DNA of 54,362 bases, taken from Caryophanales bacterium. Lineage in GTDB: Bacteria > Bacillota_I > Bacilli_A > Izemoplasmatales > UBA1188. Shown here in pieces: positions 7,419 through 14,751 of this stretch (within the stretch, counting starts at the first letter, position 1; each line of letters opens with the position of its first letter). The translations under genes and the position numbers were made by a program. The stretch is from NCBI GenBank assembly GCA_016287865.1, contig JAEEXP010000005.1, positions 1 to 54,362 of the forward strand, written 5' to 3'. The notes under the pieces are model-generated. The model worked only from the letters and a program-made list of their open reading frames with translations. It did no database searches and had not been told where the DNA came from.

Positions 7419-9121
7419 TATTTATATTCTCCAATCTTCACATCAATTACTTCAAATATTTCAGTAATGATTCTATCAGCTTCTTCCATATTCTTAGCTT
7501 TTGATTCAATATATACTTTTAGTTTTGGTTCAGTTCCAGATGGTCTTAATACAATCCATCCAACACCATTTAAGTAATATTTAATAACGTTACTCTTAGG
7601 TAGACTTAAACCACTCTTAACTTTAGTTGAGTATTGAAGTCTTGTTTGGTTCTCATAGTCTTCTTTAACGAGTACTCTATATCCTTTAAAGTCATTGATG
7701 TCTTCTCTTCTATAATAGTCCATAATCTTAGCCATAGTCTTAGGACCTTCAATGCCTTCAAAGAAATAGCTCTTAGTTCTATTTAGATAGTAACCATATT
7801 TTTCATAAACTTCATTTAATACTTCGATTAAGTTTCTGTTTTCTTTTACTAAATAATAGTTAGCCATTTCAGCGATAGCTAGAAGTGATTGAATAGAATC
7901 CTTATCTCTTACATAATCTTTAATGATATAACCATATGATTCTTCATATCCAAAGATAAATTCTTCTTTTGTACCTTCAAGGAGTTTAGCTTGTTCACCA
8001 ATAAACTTAAATCCAGTTAAAGTAGATGTTACTTTAAAGCCAAACGATCTTGCGATATCAGAACCAAGTGATGATGTAACAATAGTATCAAATACTCTTC
8101 CTTTCTTTGGAAGAATCTTCATCTTCTTTTCTTGAGATAATCTAAAGTAAAGAAGTAATGCACCAGTTTGGTTACCAGTTAAATATACATACTTTTTAGA
8201 ATCCCACACCGCAAGACCTACTCTATCTGCGTCTGGGTCAGTCGCAATTAAGATGTCAGCCTTAACTTTCTTACCTAATGCTTCAGCCATTTCAAAGGCT
8301 TTAGTTTCTTCTGGGTTTGGAGACTTAACTGTCTTAAATCCTGGGTCATGAACGAATTGTTCCTTAACGAATGATGCATCATAACCACATTCAGTTAAGA
8401 TTCTTTCAGCTGGTTCAGCGCCACATCCATGAAGTGGTGTATAAACAATCTTTACTTTCTTTTCAAGGTCTGGGAATAATTGAATTGATTTAGCTTTTTC
8501 AATAAACGCATTATCAATTTCATTATCAAGCATCTTAAATAAACCTAATGCTTTTAATTCTTCTATTTCTTTTGTTGGAATTGAGAATACATCTTCAACC
8601 GCATTTACTTCTTTTATTACTTCATCAGCATACACAGGAGTAAGTTGACATCCATCTTCATCATAAATCTTATAACCATTATATTTAGAAGGGTTATGAG
8701 ATGCGGTAATCATGATTCCGCCTACCGCATTTAAATATCTAACACTGAATGAAAGTTCAGGAGTAGATCTTAAATCTTCAAACATGAAGCACTTAATTCC
8801 AAGTGCACCAAGCACTTTCGCAGATTCAAAGGCGAAGTTTCTTGAGTTTTCTCTATTATCATGTGAGATTACTACACCTCTATAAACTTCACTCTTATAG
8901 CGTTTAAGTAAATATTTTCCATAACCGTAATTAGCTTTTCTCATAGTATAAATATTAAATCTATTAGGACCAAGTCCCATGATTCCTCTCATACCACCAG
9001 TACCAAAGCTTAAATTACCACTGAATGCTTCTTCAAGTTCAGTCTTATTAATAAGACTTAATTGTTTCTTTAGCTCTTTATTCTTTTGAGCTTCTTTTTC
9101 CCATCTTTCAAGTTCAGTCAT
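7418..9121 (-). CDS. pgcA: Phosphoglucomutase / phosphomannomutase (alpha-D-phosphohexomutase)
   Basis: A 567-residue cytoplasmic enzyme interconverting glucose-1-P and glucose-6-P. Motifs in order: TGGMRG near residue 41, phosphoserine loop TASHNPSKYNGYKIY near 137, Mg-binding DPDADR near 297, sugar loop GYEESYGY near 395, and phosphate-binding RPSGTEPKLK near the C-terminus. The length matches the Bacillus PgcA type. It follows the tail-anchored unknown gene with a 10-nt gap and an AGGAG site. It links GlgP and GlgC, encoded about 3-10 kb away, to glycolysis. Confidence 0.93.
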   Translation of the reverse strand: MTELERWEKEAQKNKELKKQLSLINKTELEEAFSGNLSFGTGGMRGIMGLGPNRFNIYTMRKANYGYGKYLLKRYKSEVYRGVVISHDNRENSRNFAFESAKVLGALGIKCFMFEDLRSTPELSFSVRYLNAVGGIMITASHNPSKYNGYKIYDEDGCQLTPVYADEVIKEVNAVEDVFSIPTKEIEELKALGLFKMLDNEIDNAFIEKAKSIQLFPDLEKKVKIVYTPLHGCGAEPAERILTECGYDASFVKEQFVHDPGFKTVKSPNPEETKAFEMAEALGKKVKADILIATDPDADRVGLAVWDSKKYVYLTGNQTGALLLYFRLSQEKKMKILPKKGRVFDTIVTSSLGSDIARSFGFKVTSTLTGFKFIGEQAKLLEGTKEEFIFGYEESYGYIIKDYVRDKDSIQSLLAIAEMANYYLVKENRNLIEVLNEVYEKYGYYLNRTKSYFFEGIEGPKTMAKIMDYYRREDINDFKGYRVLVKEDYENQTRLQYSTKVKSGLSLPKSNVIKYYLNGVGWIVLRPSGTEPKLKVYIESKAKNMEEADRIITEIFEVIDVKIGEYK

Positions 9122-9131
9122 ATATATTCTC

Positions 9132-9965
9132 CTATTTCTTAATTACATATCGAGATATTAAAATCAGAGCCACAATCACGAGGAAGAATAAGAAACTAAT
9201 AAGTGCGCTCTTAAACGCTCCTTTAAGTGCGACCTTAGTAGATTCTCCTTTTGTGAGTTTATCTAAGAATAAAGATAACTCTCCATCTGAATACCTCTCA
9301 ACGTCATCCTTATATTCAAGCAATTGTGTTTCAAAGTAATTTGTGTATTTAAGATTCACATTCATACTTGAATCAAGTAACTTGGTTATTTCTTTTTTAT
9401 TCTTTTCTCTTAAATCTACTCCATTAAATGAATAGTTTTTGAGTGGAACATTATAAGTAATGAATGTAACTTTAAATCCAAACTTTTTAGTATTCTTATC
9501 TAAATAATCTTTAGCGTTAGTTGAAAGAACTGCACGCTTAAGTTCACATGAAGATTCATTAATTCTAATATATAAAGGATATTCACCTTTAAATCCATCT
9601 GAACGAGTTTTAACATCTAGTACATCACCAATCTTATCGATTAGTTTATGAATGTGATCTAAATAATAATCAGCGAATTCATCTAGATATCTAATCATTA
9701 AACTAAAGTTTTCAATAGTGTAATCTTTAGTTTCAATAATTCTTAAGAAGTCATCATCAAGGTAAGCAATAGTCTCGCCTTTAAAAGAAAGTAACTTATT
9801 ATAAAAAGATGAAAGAACCTTTGACTTCTTCATTTCTTCAAGGTCTTTGTCAGTTATTTTCTTTACGTCCTTTTGAGTAAGCTTTTCTTTATCGTAGTTA
9901 TATGTGATATATAAAATCTCACGATAAAACTCATAAAGAATAGCTGAAAATATAAACTTATCCAT
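9132..9965 (-). CDS. Unknown tail-anchored membrane protein
   Basis: A 277-residue protein with a long hydrophilic, Lys/Asp/Glu-rich body and one hydrophobic segment at the extreme C-terminus (about 252-273) followed by YVIKK. This is the layout of a tail-anchored protein with a cytoplasmic body. I recognise no domain. The ATG overlaps the TAA of the GDPD gene by one base (TAATG) and has no ribosome site of its own, so translation is probably coupled. It lies between GDPD and phosphoglucomutase. Confidence 0.7.
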   Translation of the reverse strand: MDKFIFSAILYEFYREILYITYNYDKEKLTQKDVKKITDKDLEEMKKSKVLSSFYNKLLSFKGETIAYLDDDFLRIIETKDYTIENFSLMIRYLDEFADYYLDHIHKLIDKIGDVLDVKTRSDGFKGEYPLYIRINESSCELKRAVLSTNAKDYLDKNTKKFGFKVTFITYNVPLKNYSFNGVDLREKNKKEITKLLDSSMNVNLKYTNYFETQLLEYKDDVERYSDGELSLFLDKLTKGESTKVALKGAFKSALISFLFFLVIVALILISRYVIKK

Positions 9966-10684
9966 TATTCAATCACGTTAGATGTTATATAATCTATTCC
10001 CCATGATATTAATTTTTCTGCGACATCAAGGTCATTAACTGTATAAACGTTAACCTTAAGATTGTTCTTATGATATGCCTTAATAATGTCTTCGGTCATA
10101 ATTGTATAAAGTGCATCAATACCAAGATTGAATAATACACACATATCTAAAATAGCTTCACTATAAACTTGAGTTAAGAATTGCATTTCACATTTCTTAA
10201 AATATTGTCTCAACTTCACAAGATATCCAGGGAAGAATGAAATAAAGATTACTCTTTCTTCAAGTCCCTTTTCAATAATCATATCTTTAATAGTGATTAA
10301 ATCTTCTTCTCTTAATGTTTCTTTAAGTTCTACTACAGGAACTTTATTTGTTTTAATACAAAGATCAAGATAATCACTTAAGAGTGGAGCATATAACTCA
10401 TCGCTTAATTCATTAGTATTAATATCAATAAATTTTACATTCTTAATTTCATCATAAGTATGGGCTGGGATAAATAAATCAGTCCCAGATACTCTTTTTA
10501 AATTAGAATCGTGAGAAATCACTATTTTTCCATCTTTTGATGGATGGACATCACATTCAAGACCTACATAAGTAAGTTTTGAACTACATTCAAATGCCTT
10601 CATAGTATTTTCTGTGTTTAAGAATGCCGCACCTCTGTGGGCAACCATACCTTTAAATGGTGTTTTTAATTTGATAGTTTCCAT
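9965..10684 (-). CDS. Glycerophosphodiester phosphodiesterase
   Basis: A GDPD-family TIM-barrel enzyme of 239 residues that splits glycerophosphodiesters into glycerol-3-P and alcohols. VAHRGA with the catalytic His, then ENTMKAF, LECDVHPSKDG and ISHD appear in order, and the WG(I/V)D end motif is present. There is no signal peptide. AAGAGG lies 7 nt before ATG 10684. A second in-frame ATG at 10690 is only 1 nt from that site but 7 nt after a TATAAT, so a leaderless start there cannot be excluded. It begins a new unit after the ribU terminator. Confidence 0.9.
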   Translation of the reverse strand: METIKLKTPFKGMVAHRGAAFLNTENTMKAFECSSKLTYVGLECDVHPSKDGKIVISHDSNLKRVSGTDLFIPAHTYDEIKNVKFIDINTNELSDELYAPLLSDYLDLCIKTNKVPVVELKETLREEDLITIKDMIIEKGLEERVIFISFFPGYLVKLRQYFKKCEMQFLTQVYSEAILDMCVLFNLGIDALYTIMTEDIIKAYHKNNLKVNVYTVNDLDVAEKLISWGIDYITSNVIE

Positions 10685-10697
10685 ATACATGCCTCTT

Positions 10698-10726
10698 ATT
10701 ATATTTCTATTTATATTTTATACCAA
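10698..10726 (-). promoter_or_regulatory. Promoter of the GDPD-ung-folT unit
   Basis: Upstream of the GDPD gene the minus strand has TTGGTA, a 17-nt spacer and TATAAT, with the first ATG only 7 nt past the -10. An overlapping alternative is TGGTATAAA, an extended -10, which would leave the AAGAGG site inside the leader. Confidence 0.45.
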
Positions 10727-10746
10727 TTTTATTATTATTAAATAAT

Positions 10747-10784
10747 AAATGTGAGCTAATTCTTATTAAAATTAACTCACATTT
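10747..10784 (-). terminator. Terminator after ribU
   Basis: A 15-bp arm pair with one mismatch, AAATGTGAG.TAATT (10747-10761) and AATTA.CTCACATTT (10770-10784), starts 5 nt after the ribU stop. It is followed by a T-rich run on the minus strand. Confidence 0.75.
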
Positions 10785-10788
10785 TGTT

Positions 10789-11496
10789 TTATATTCCTAT
10801 TCTCTTTAAAAGTACTGAAATTCTCTTATATACCAAAATGTCAACCGCGATATTCACAAAACCTACAATAGCGTTAAATGGTAGACATGCCGCAAATAGA
10901 TAATAAGACATAAAGTTTTCAGTAGTAATTCCTTTAATAGTCTTACTAACCATTCCTACAAATGCCTCAACATTTTCTTTAAAGAAGAATCTAATATAGA
11001 ATGGAAGGACAAACGCATAGTTAAGCACCACTGCGACTACCATCCATAATACAAATGAAATTAGTATTCCAATTAATCCACCTCTTCTAGTTCTATCAAA
11101 ATAATAGAATAATGAAGATGGTAGAACTACTGATAAAGATAATAATAAATCGAATAATTCACCTACATAGGCAGTTGACGAACCCAAAGTTATTAGTTTA
11201 AGTCCAAGCATCACAATTACACTTAATACTCCACCAATAGGTCCAGTTAATAATCCCGCAATTATTAAGAATAAGTTGTGAAACTTAACTTCTAAGAATG
11301 ATGGGAAGAATGGTAGAGGGAACTTCACAAATGAATAGAACACATAAGCTAGTGCACTAAACATCGCAACTCTAGTAATGAATCTGATTCTTCCTTTCTT
11401 AGTTTTAAACTGTTGTTTAATTAAGTTTTCTTTCTTTTCTTCATTTTTAGTTGATTCATCTTCAACTACATTTTCAAGTACTGCATCTTCGTTCAT
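10789..11496 (-). CDS. ribU: ECF transporter S component RibU (riboflavin)
   Basis: A 235-residue membrane protein: a charged cytoplasmic N-terminus of ~45 residues, then about six hydrophobic segments. The block FPLPFFPSFLEVKFHNL, then LLTGPIGGVLS...GSSTAYVGELFDLL, is characteristic of RibU, which captures riboflavin for an ECF energising module. The FMN riboswitch in its leader independently supports the substrate. A TTGGAGTG site precedes the ATG, right after the U-tract of the attenuator. The charged N-terminal extension is longer than usual. Confidence 0.93.
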   Translation of the reverse strand: MNEDAVLENVVEDESTKNEEKKENLIKQQFKTKKGRIRFITRVAMFSALAYVFYSFVKFPLPFFPSFLEVKFHNLFLIIAGLLTGPIGGVLSVIVMLGLKLITLGSSTAYVGELFDLLLSLSVVLPSSLFYYFDRTRRGGLIGILISFVLWMVVAVVLNYAFVLPFYIRFFFKENVEAFVGMVSKTIKGITTENFMSYYLFAACLPFNAIVGFVNIAVDILVYKRISVLLKRIGI

Positions 11497-11510
11497 TTTT
11501 ACACTCCAAT

Positions 11511-11543
11511 AAAAAAATTGATTTCACACTTCAGGAAATCAAT
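11511..11543 (-). terminator. Riboswitch expression platform: attenuator terminator with antiterminator
   Basis: ATTGATTTC (minus, 11543-11535) pairs with GAAATCAAT (11525-11517), followed by a seven-T run. The hairpin side CCTGAAGT (11535-11528) is exactly complementary to ACTTCAGG (11654-11647), the 5' strand of aptamer P1. When FMN is absent that long-range helix can form and block the terminator. When FMN holds P1 closed the terminator forms. Confidence 0.85.
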
Positions 11544-11551
11544 CGAAAACA

Positions 11552-11654
11552 ACTTCTTTCATCCAGACTTTACTGTTGGCTTAGGACTTGAACCTAATCA
11601 GCTTAACGCTCGCGGGCTTTACCGCCAGTAGAGAATTTCACTCATCCCTGAAGT
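11552..11654 (-). ncRNA. FMN riboswitch (RFN element)
   Basis: The minus strand reads AGGGATGAGTGAAATTCTC, then CTGGCGGTAAAGCCCGCGAG and ends AGTCTGGATGAAAGAAG, the conserved core of the RFN aptamer. P1 is ACTTC (11654-11650) with GAAGT (11556-11552). It lies 56 nt upstream of ribU and should shut ribU off when FMN is plentiful. Confidence 0.97.
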
Positions 11655-11662
11655 ACAAAATA

Positions 11663-11691
11663 ATTATATAGTCTTATAAGTATATAGTCAA
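11663..11691 (-). promoter_or_regulatory. Promoter of the FMN riboswitch-ribU unit
   Basis: TTGACT (11691-11686), a 17-nt spacer and TATAAT (11668-11663) on the minus strand, immediately after the ygjP-like stop. Transcription would begin near 11656, at the first base of the aptamer. Confidence 0.85.
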
Positions 11692-11696
11692 CTTAT

Positions 11697-12347
11697 TTAA
11701 CCAACATTTGTATAATGTTTAAGTCTTTCTTTATAGTCTGGCATATACTTATTAATCTCATCATAAAATTCTTTTTGATGATTAGGATATTTTAAGTGCG
11801 TTAGTTCATGAAGAACTACTGCCTCTATAAACTTATATGGTTTATGAATTAATAGACTAGATAAAACTATTTCTTTTCTCTTAGTGTAGCAGATTCCATA
11901 TGTCGCAGTTAGTTTCTTGATTCTAAGCTTCTCAATATCCGCATCTACCATATTCATATAATTAGATAATATTTCTTTATAAGTAGTCTCAGTAAAATGT
12001 TTAAACCATTTTAAAAATAACTTAGATACATAATCATAAGAAATATCTTTAGTATAAATATTAATAAAACCTTGAGTCATTTCAATTCTATTAGAATCAC
12101 TACTTATAATTCTAAATATATACATATCTCCAAGAATATAAATAGGCGTGTCATCTACTACATTATAGATGATTGTTTTATCTATAGATTTTGTATAGTT
12201 TTTATCTAACCATTCTTTTGATTGAGATAGAAAATCGTTAATACTTTTTCTAGATGAAGAAAGAGGAACGGTGAGAATCACCCTTCCATCTTTCTTTATT
12301 CTAAGTGTCATTTTCTTAACTTTCTTTCTAACTTCAATAATTTCCAT
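11697..12347 (-). CDS. YgjP-like M48-related metallopeptidase (DUF45)
   Basis: A 216-residue protein of the YgjP/WLM group. The N-terminal beta-rich part (VRKKVKKMTLRIKKDGRVILTVP) is typical of the family. The zinc site is HELTHLKYPNH near residue 180 (HExxH plus a third His), followed by LKHY. The substrate is unknown for most members. It starts 3 nt after the glgP stop without a recognisable ribosome site, so it probably depends on coupling. It is the last gene of the secA-glg run. Confidence 0.85.
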   Translation of the reverse strand: MEIIEVRKKVKKMTLRIKKDGRVILTVPLSSSRKSINDFLSQSKEWLDKNYTKSIDKTIIYNVVDDTPIYILGDMYIFRIISSDSNRIEMTQGFINIYTKDISYDYVSKLFLKWFKHFTETTYKEILSNYMNMVDADIEKLRIKKLTATYGICYTKRKEIVLSSLLIHKPYKFIEAVVLHELTHLKYPNHQKEFYDEINKYMPDYKERLKHYTNVG

Positions 12348-12350
12348 AAA

Positions 12351-14750
12351 TTATTTAATCTTATCTAAATGCCAGATAAGTCTATTGTAGTCTTCAATAG
12401 ATCTATCACTTGAGAATACATTTGATCTTGCGATATTAATTAAAGACATACGAGCCCACTTATATTCATCTTTATAAGCTTCATTAGCTTTTTCTTGAGC
12501 CTTTCTATAGCTATCAAAATCTCCAAGAACCATATATGGGTCTTCAAAGAGGAGCTTATTATAGATTTCTCTAAATTCTTCTTGTGGAACATTATCAAAG
12601 AAACCATTTACTAAAGAATCTAAAGCGAATCTAATATTAGGATCCTTTTCATAGTATTCTCTTGGATTATATACAGGTTTTAGATTAATAACTTCATCTT
12701 TAGTGAAACCAAAGATAAACATATTGTCACTCTTAACTTCATCAAAGATTTCAACGTTAGCACCATCAAGAGTACCAATAGTAACAGCTCCATTCATCAT
12801 AGCTTTCATATTACCAGTACCAGATGCTTCATAACCAGCAAGAGAGATTTGTTCTGAAATGTCAATTGCTGGGTTAATGATTTCAGCAGTTGATACACCA
12901 TAGTTTTCAATAAATACAACTTTTAAGTATTTAGAGATTTCTTCATCATGGTCAATCTTATATGCGATAGTATTAATTAATTTAATTACTTTCTTTGCAA
13001 AGTGATAACCTGATGCAGCCTTTGCACCAAAGATATATGCATGTGGTACAAAGTTCTTTCTAAATTCTTCATCAGTCTTGAGTCTATTGTATACATAGAT
13101 AATGTGAAGAGCGTTTAAGAGTTGTCTTTTATATTCATGAAGTCTCTTGATTTGAACATCGAAGATAAAGTTAGAGTCTACTTCATGAACTTGAATCTTA
13201 TCATTTGCGTTAATGTATTTTGCGAGAATATCTTTTCTTGTCTTCTTAATTCTAATTAATGAATTTAGAACATCTTCATCATCAACGTGTTTTTCAAGAT
13301 CTCTAATCTTATTGAAATCTTTTCTCCAAGTTGGAGTGATTTCATCAAGTAAACTAGATAGTTCAGTGTTTGAATACATTAACCAACGTCTTGGAGTAAT
13401 ACCATTAGTTACATTAGTAAATTTATCTGGGAAGAGTTCATTGAACTCACTCATAACGTTATACTTTAAAAGGTCAGAGTGAAGCTTCGCAACACCATTA
13501 ACTTTGAATCCTACTGTACTACAAAGATTGGCCATATATAGCGTATTTCCTTTGATAATAGCTACTTGATCAACAAAGTCTTTTTGGTATCCTTTTTCAT
13601 ATAATGAATCAACAAATCTTCTATTGATTTCATCAATGATTTCCATGATTCTTGGAAGGATTCCTCTAACTAGATAGATAGGCCATGTCTCCATAACTTC
13701 TTTTAAAAGTGAGTGGTTAGTGTAGCAGACTGCATTAGTTGTAATTCTATAAGCTTCTGCCCATTCCATGTTTTCTTCATCAAGTAAGATTCTCATTAAC
13801 TCTGGGATAACTAGAGTTGGGTGAGTATCATTTAAATGAAGTACTACGTGTTTATCTAAGTCTTTTAAAGTTCCATACTTTTCTTTTTCAGTATTACAAA
13901 TAGTTCTTACACCTGATGCGCTTAAGAAATATTGTTGGATTAGACGGAGTCTCTTACCATCTTCACTTGAATCATCTGGATATAAGAATCCGCAAATCTT
14001 TCTGATATCTTCTTCATAAGCAATCGCAGATTTGTTGTATGGATATTTTCTAGCTGGTTCTGCGTTCCAGATTCTGAGTGTATCAATAACCTTATTGTTG
14101 TATCCAACTACTGGAACATCATATGGAACGGCTTTAATGTATTCAGCTGGATGATATACTCTTTTACCGTTAAGATAATCAACATAACCATATAGTGGGA
14201 TTTCAAGAGATAATTCTTCTCTTCTAATTTCCCATACAAATCCATCTTCAAGCCAGTTGTCAGGACGTTCTTCTTGATAACCATTTTTAATCTTTTGTCT
14301 GAATAGACCATATCTATATCTAATAGTGTTACCCATTGCTGGATATTTAAGGCTTGCGAGTGAATCAAAGAAACATGCCGCAAGTCTACCTAAACCACCA
14401 TTACCTAGACCTGGATCTTTTTCATAACTTAATACTTCAGATAGTTTAATACCATAACTCTTGAATGCTTCTTCTACTATGTCTCTTAAACCTAATGAAT
14501 TAATATTAGATTCAATCATACGGCCAAGTAGGAATTCCATAGAGAAATAGTAAACCATTCTAGGGTTTTCTTTTTCTATTTTATTGTTTGTGTCAATCCA
14601 ATAGTCTGATAGATAATCCATAACCATTGAACCAAGCACATTATATCTTTCTCTTACGCTTGATTTTTTAACGCTTACTAAGTATTTATTTTTAAGTCTT
14701 AAAGCGAATTCTTCTTTGAAATCTTCTTTTGTCTTAAAAAATGTATTCAT
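12351..14750 (-). CDS. glgP: Glycogen phosphorylase
   Basis: A 799-residue GT35 enzyme that releases glucose-1-P from glycogen with phosphate, using pyridoxal phosphate. The N-terminal block YFSMEFLLGR and LGNGGLGRLAACF and the PLP site EASGTGNMKAMMNGA (Lys near 645) are intact. The length fits bacterial GlgP. GAGGAG precedes the ATG. It follows the glgD::glgA fusion with a 1-nt gap, so synthesis and breakdown enzymes are made from one message. Confidence 0.97.
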   Translation of the reverse strand: MNTFFKTKEDFKEEFALRLKNKYLVSVKKSSVRERYNVLGSMVMDYLSDYWIDTNNKIEKENPRMVYYFSMEFLLGRMIESNINSLGLRDIVEEAFKSYGIKLSEVLSYEKDPGLGNGGLGRLAACFFDSLASLKYPAMGNTIRYRYGLFRQKIKNGYQEERPDNWLEDGFVWEIRREELSLEIPLYGYVDYLNGKRVYHPAEYIKAVPYDVPVVGYNNKVIDTLRIWNAEPARKYPYNKSAIAYEEDIRKICGFLYPDDSSEDGKRLRLIQQYFLSASGVRTICNTEKEKYGTLKDLDKHVVLHLNDTHPTLVIPELMRILLDEENMEWAEAYRITTNAVCYTNHSLLKEVMETWPIYLVRGILPRIMEIIDEINRRFVDSLYEKGYQKDFVDQVAIIKGNTLYMANLCSTVGFKVNGVAKLHSDLLKYNVMSEFNELFPDKFTNVTNGITPRRWLMYSNTELSSLLDEITPTWRKDFNKIRDLEKHVDDEDVLNSLIRIKKTRKDILAKYINANDKIQVHEVDSNFIFDVQIKRLHEYKRQLLNALHIIYVYNRLKTDEEFRKNFVPHAYIFGAKAASGYHFAKKVIKLINTIAYKIDHDEEISKYLKVVFIENYGVSTAEIINPAIDISEQISLAGYEASGTGNMKAMMNGAVTIGTLDGANVEIFDEVKSDNMFIFGFTKDEVINLKPVYNPREYYEKDPNIRFALDSLVNGFFDNVPQEEFREIYNKLLFEDPYMVLGDFDSYRKAQEKANEAYKDEYKWARMSLINIARSNVFSSDRSIEDYNRLIWHLDKIK

Positions 14751-14751
14751 A

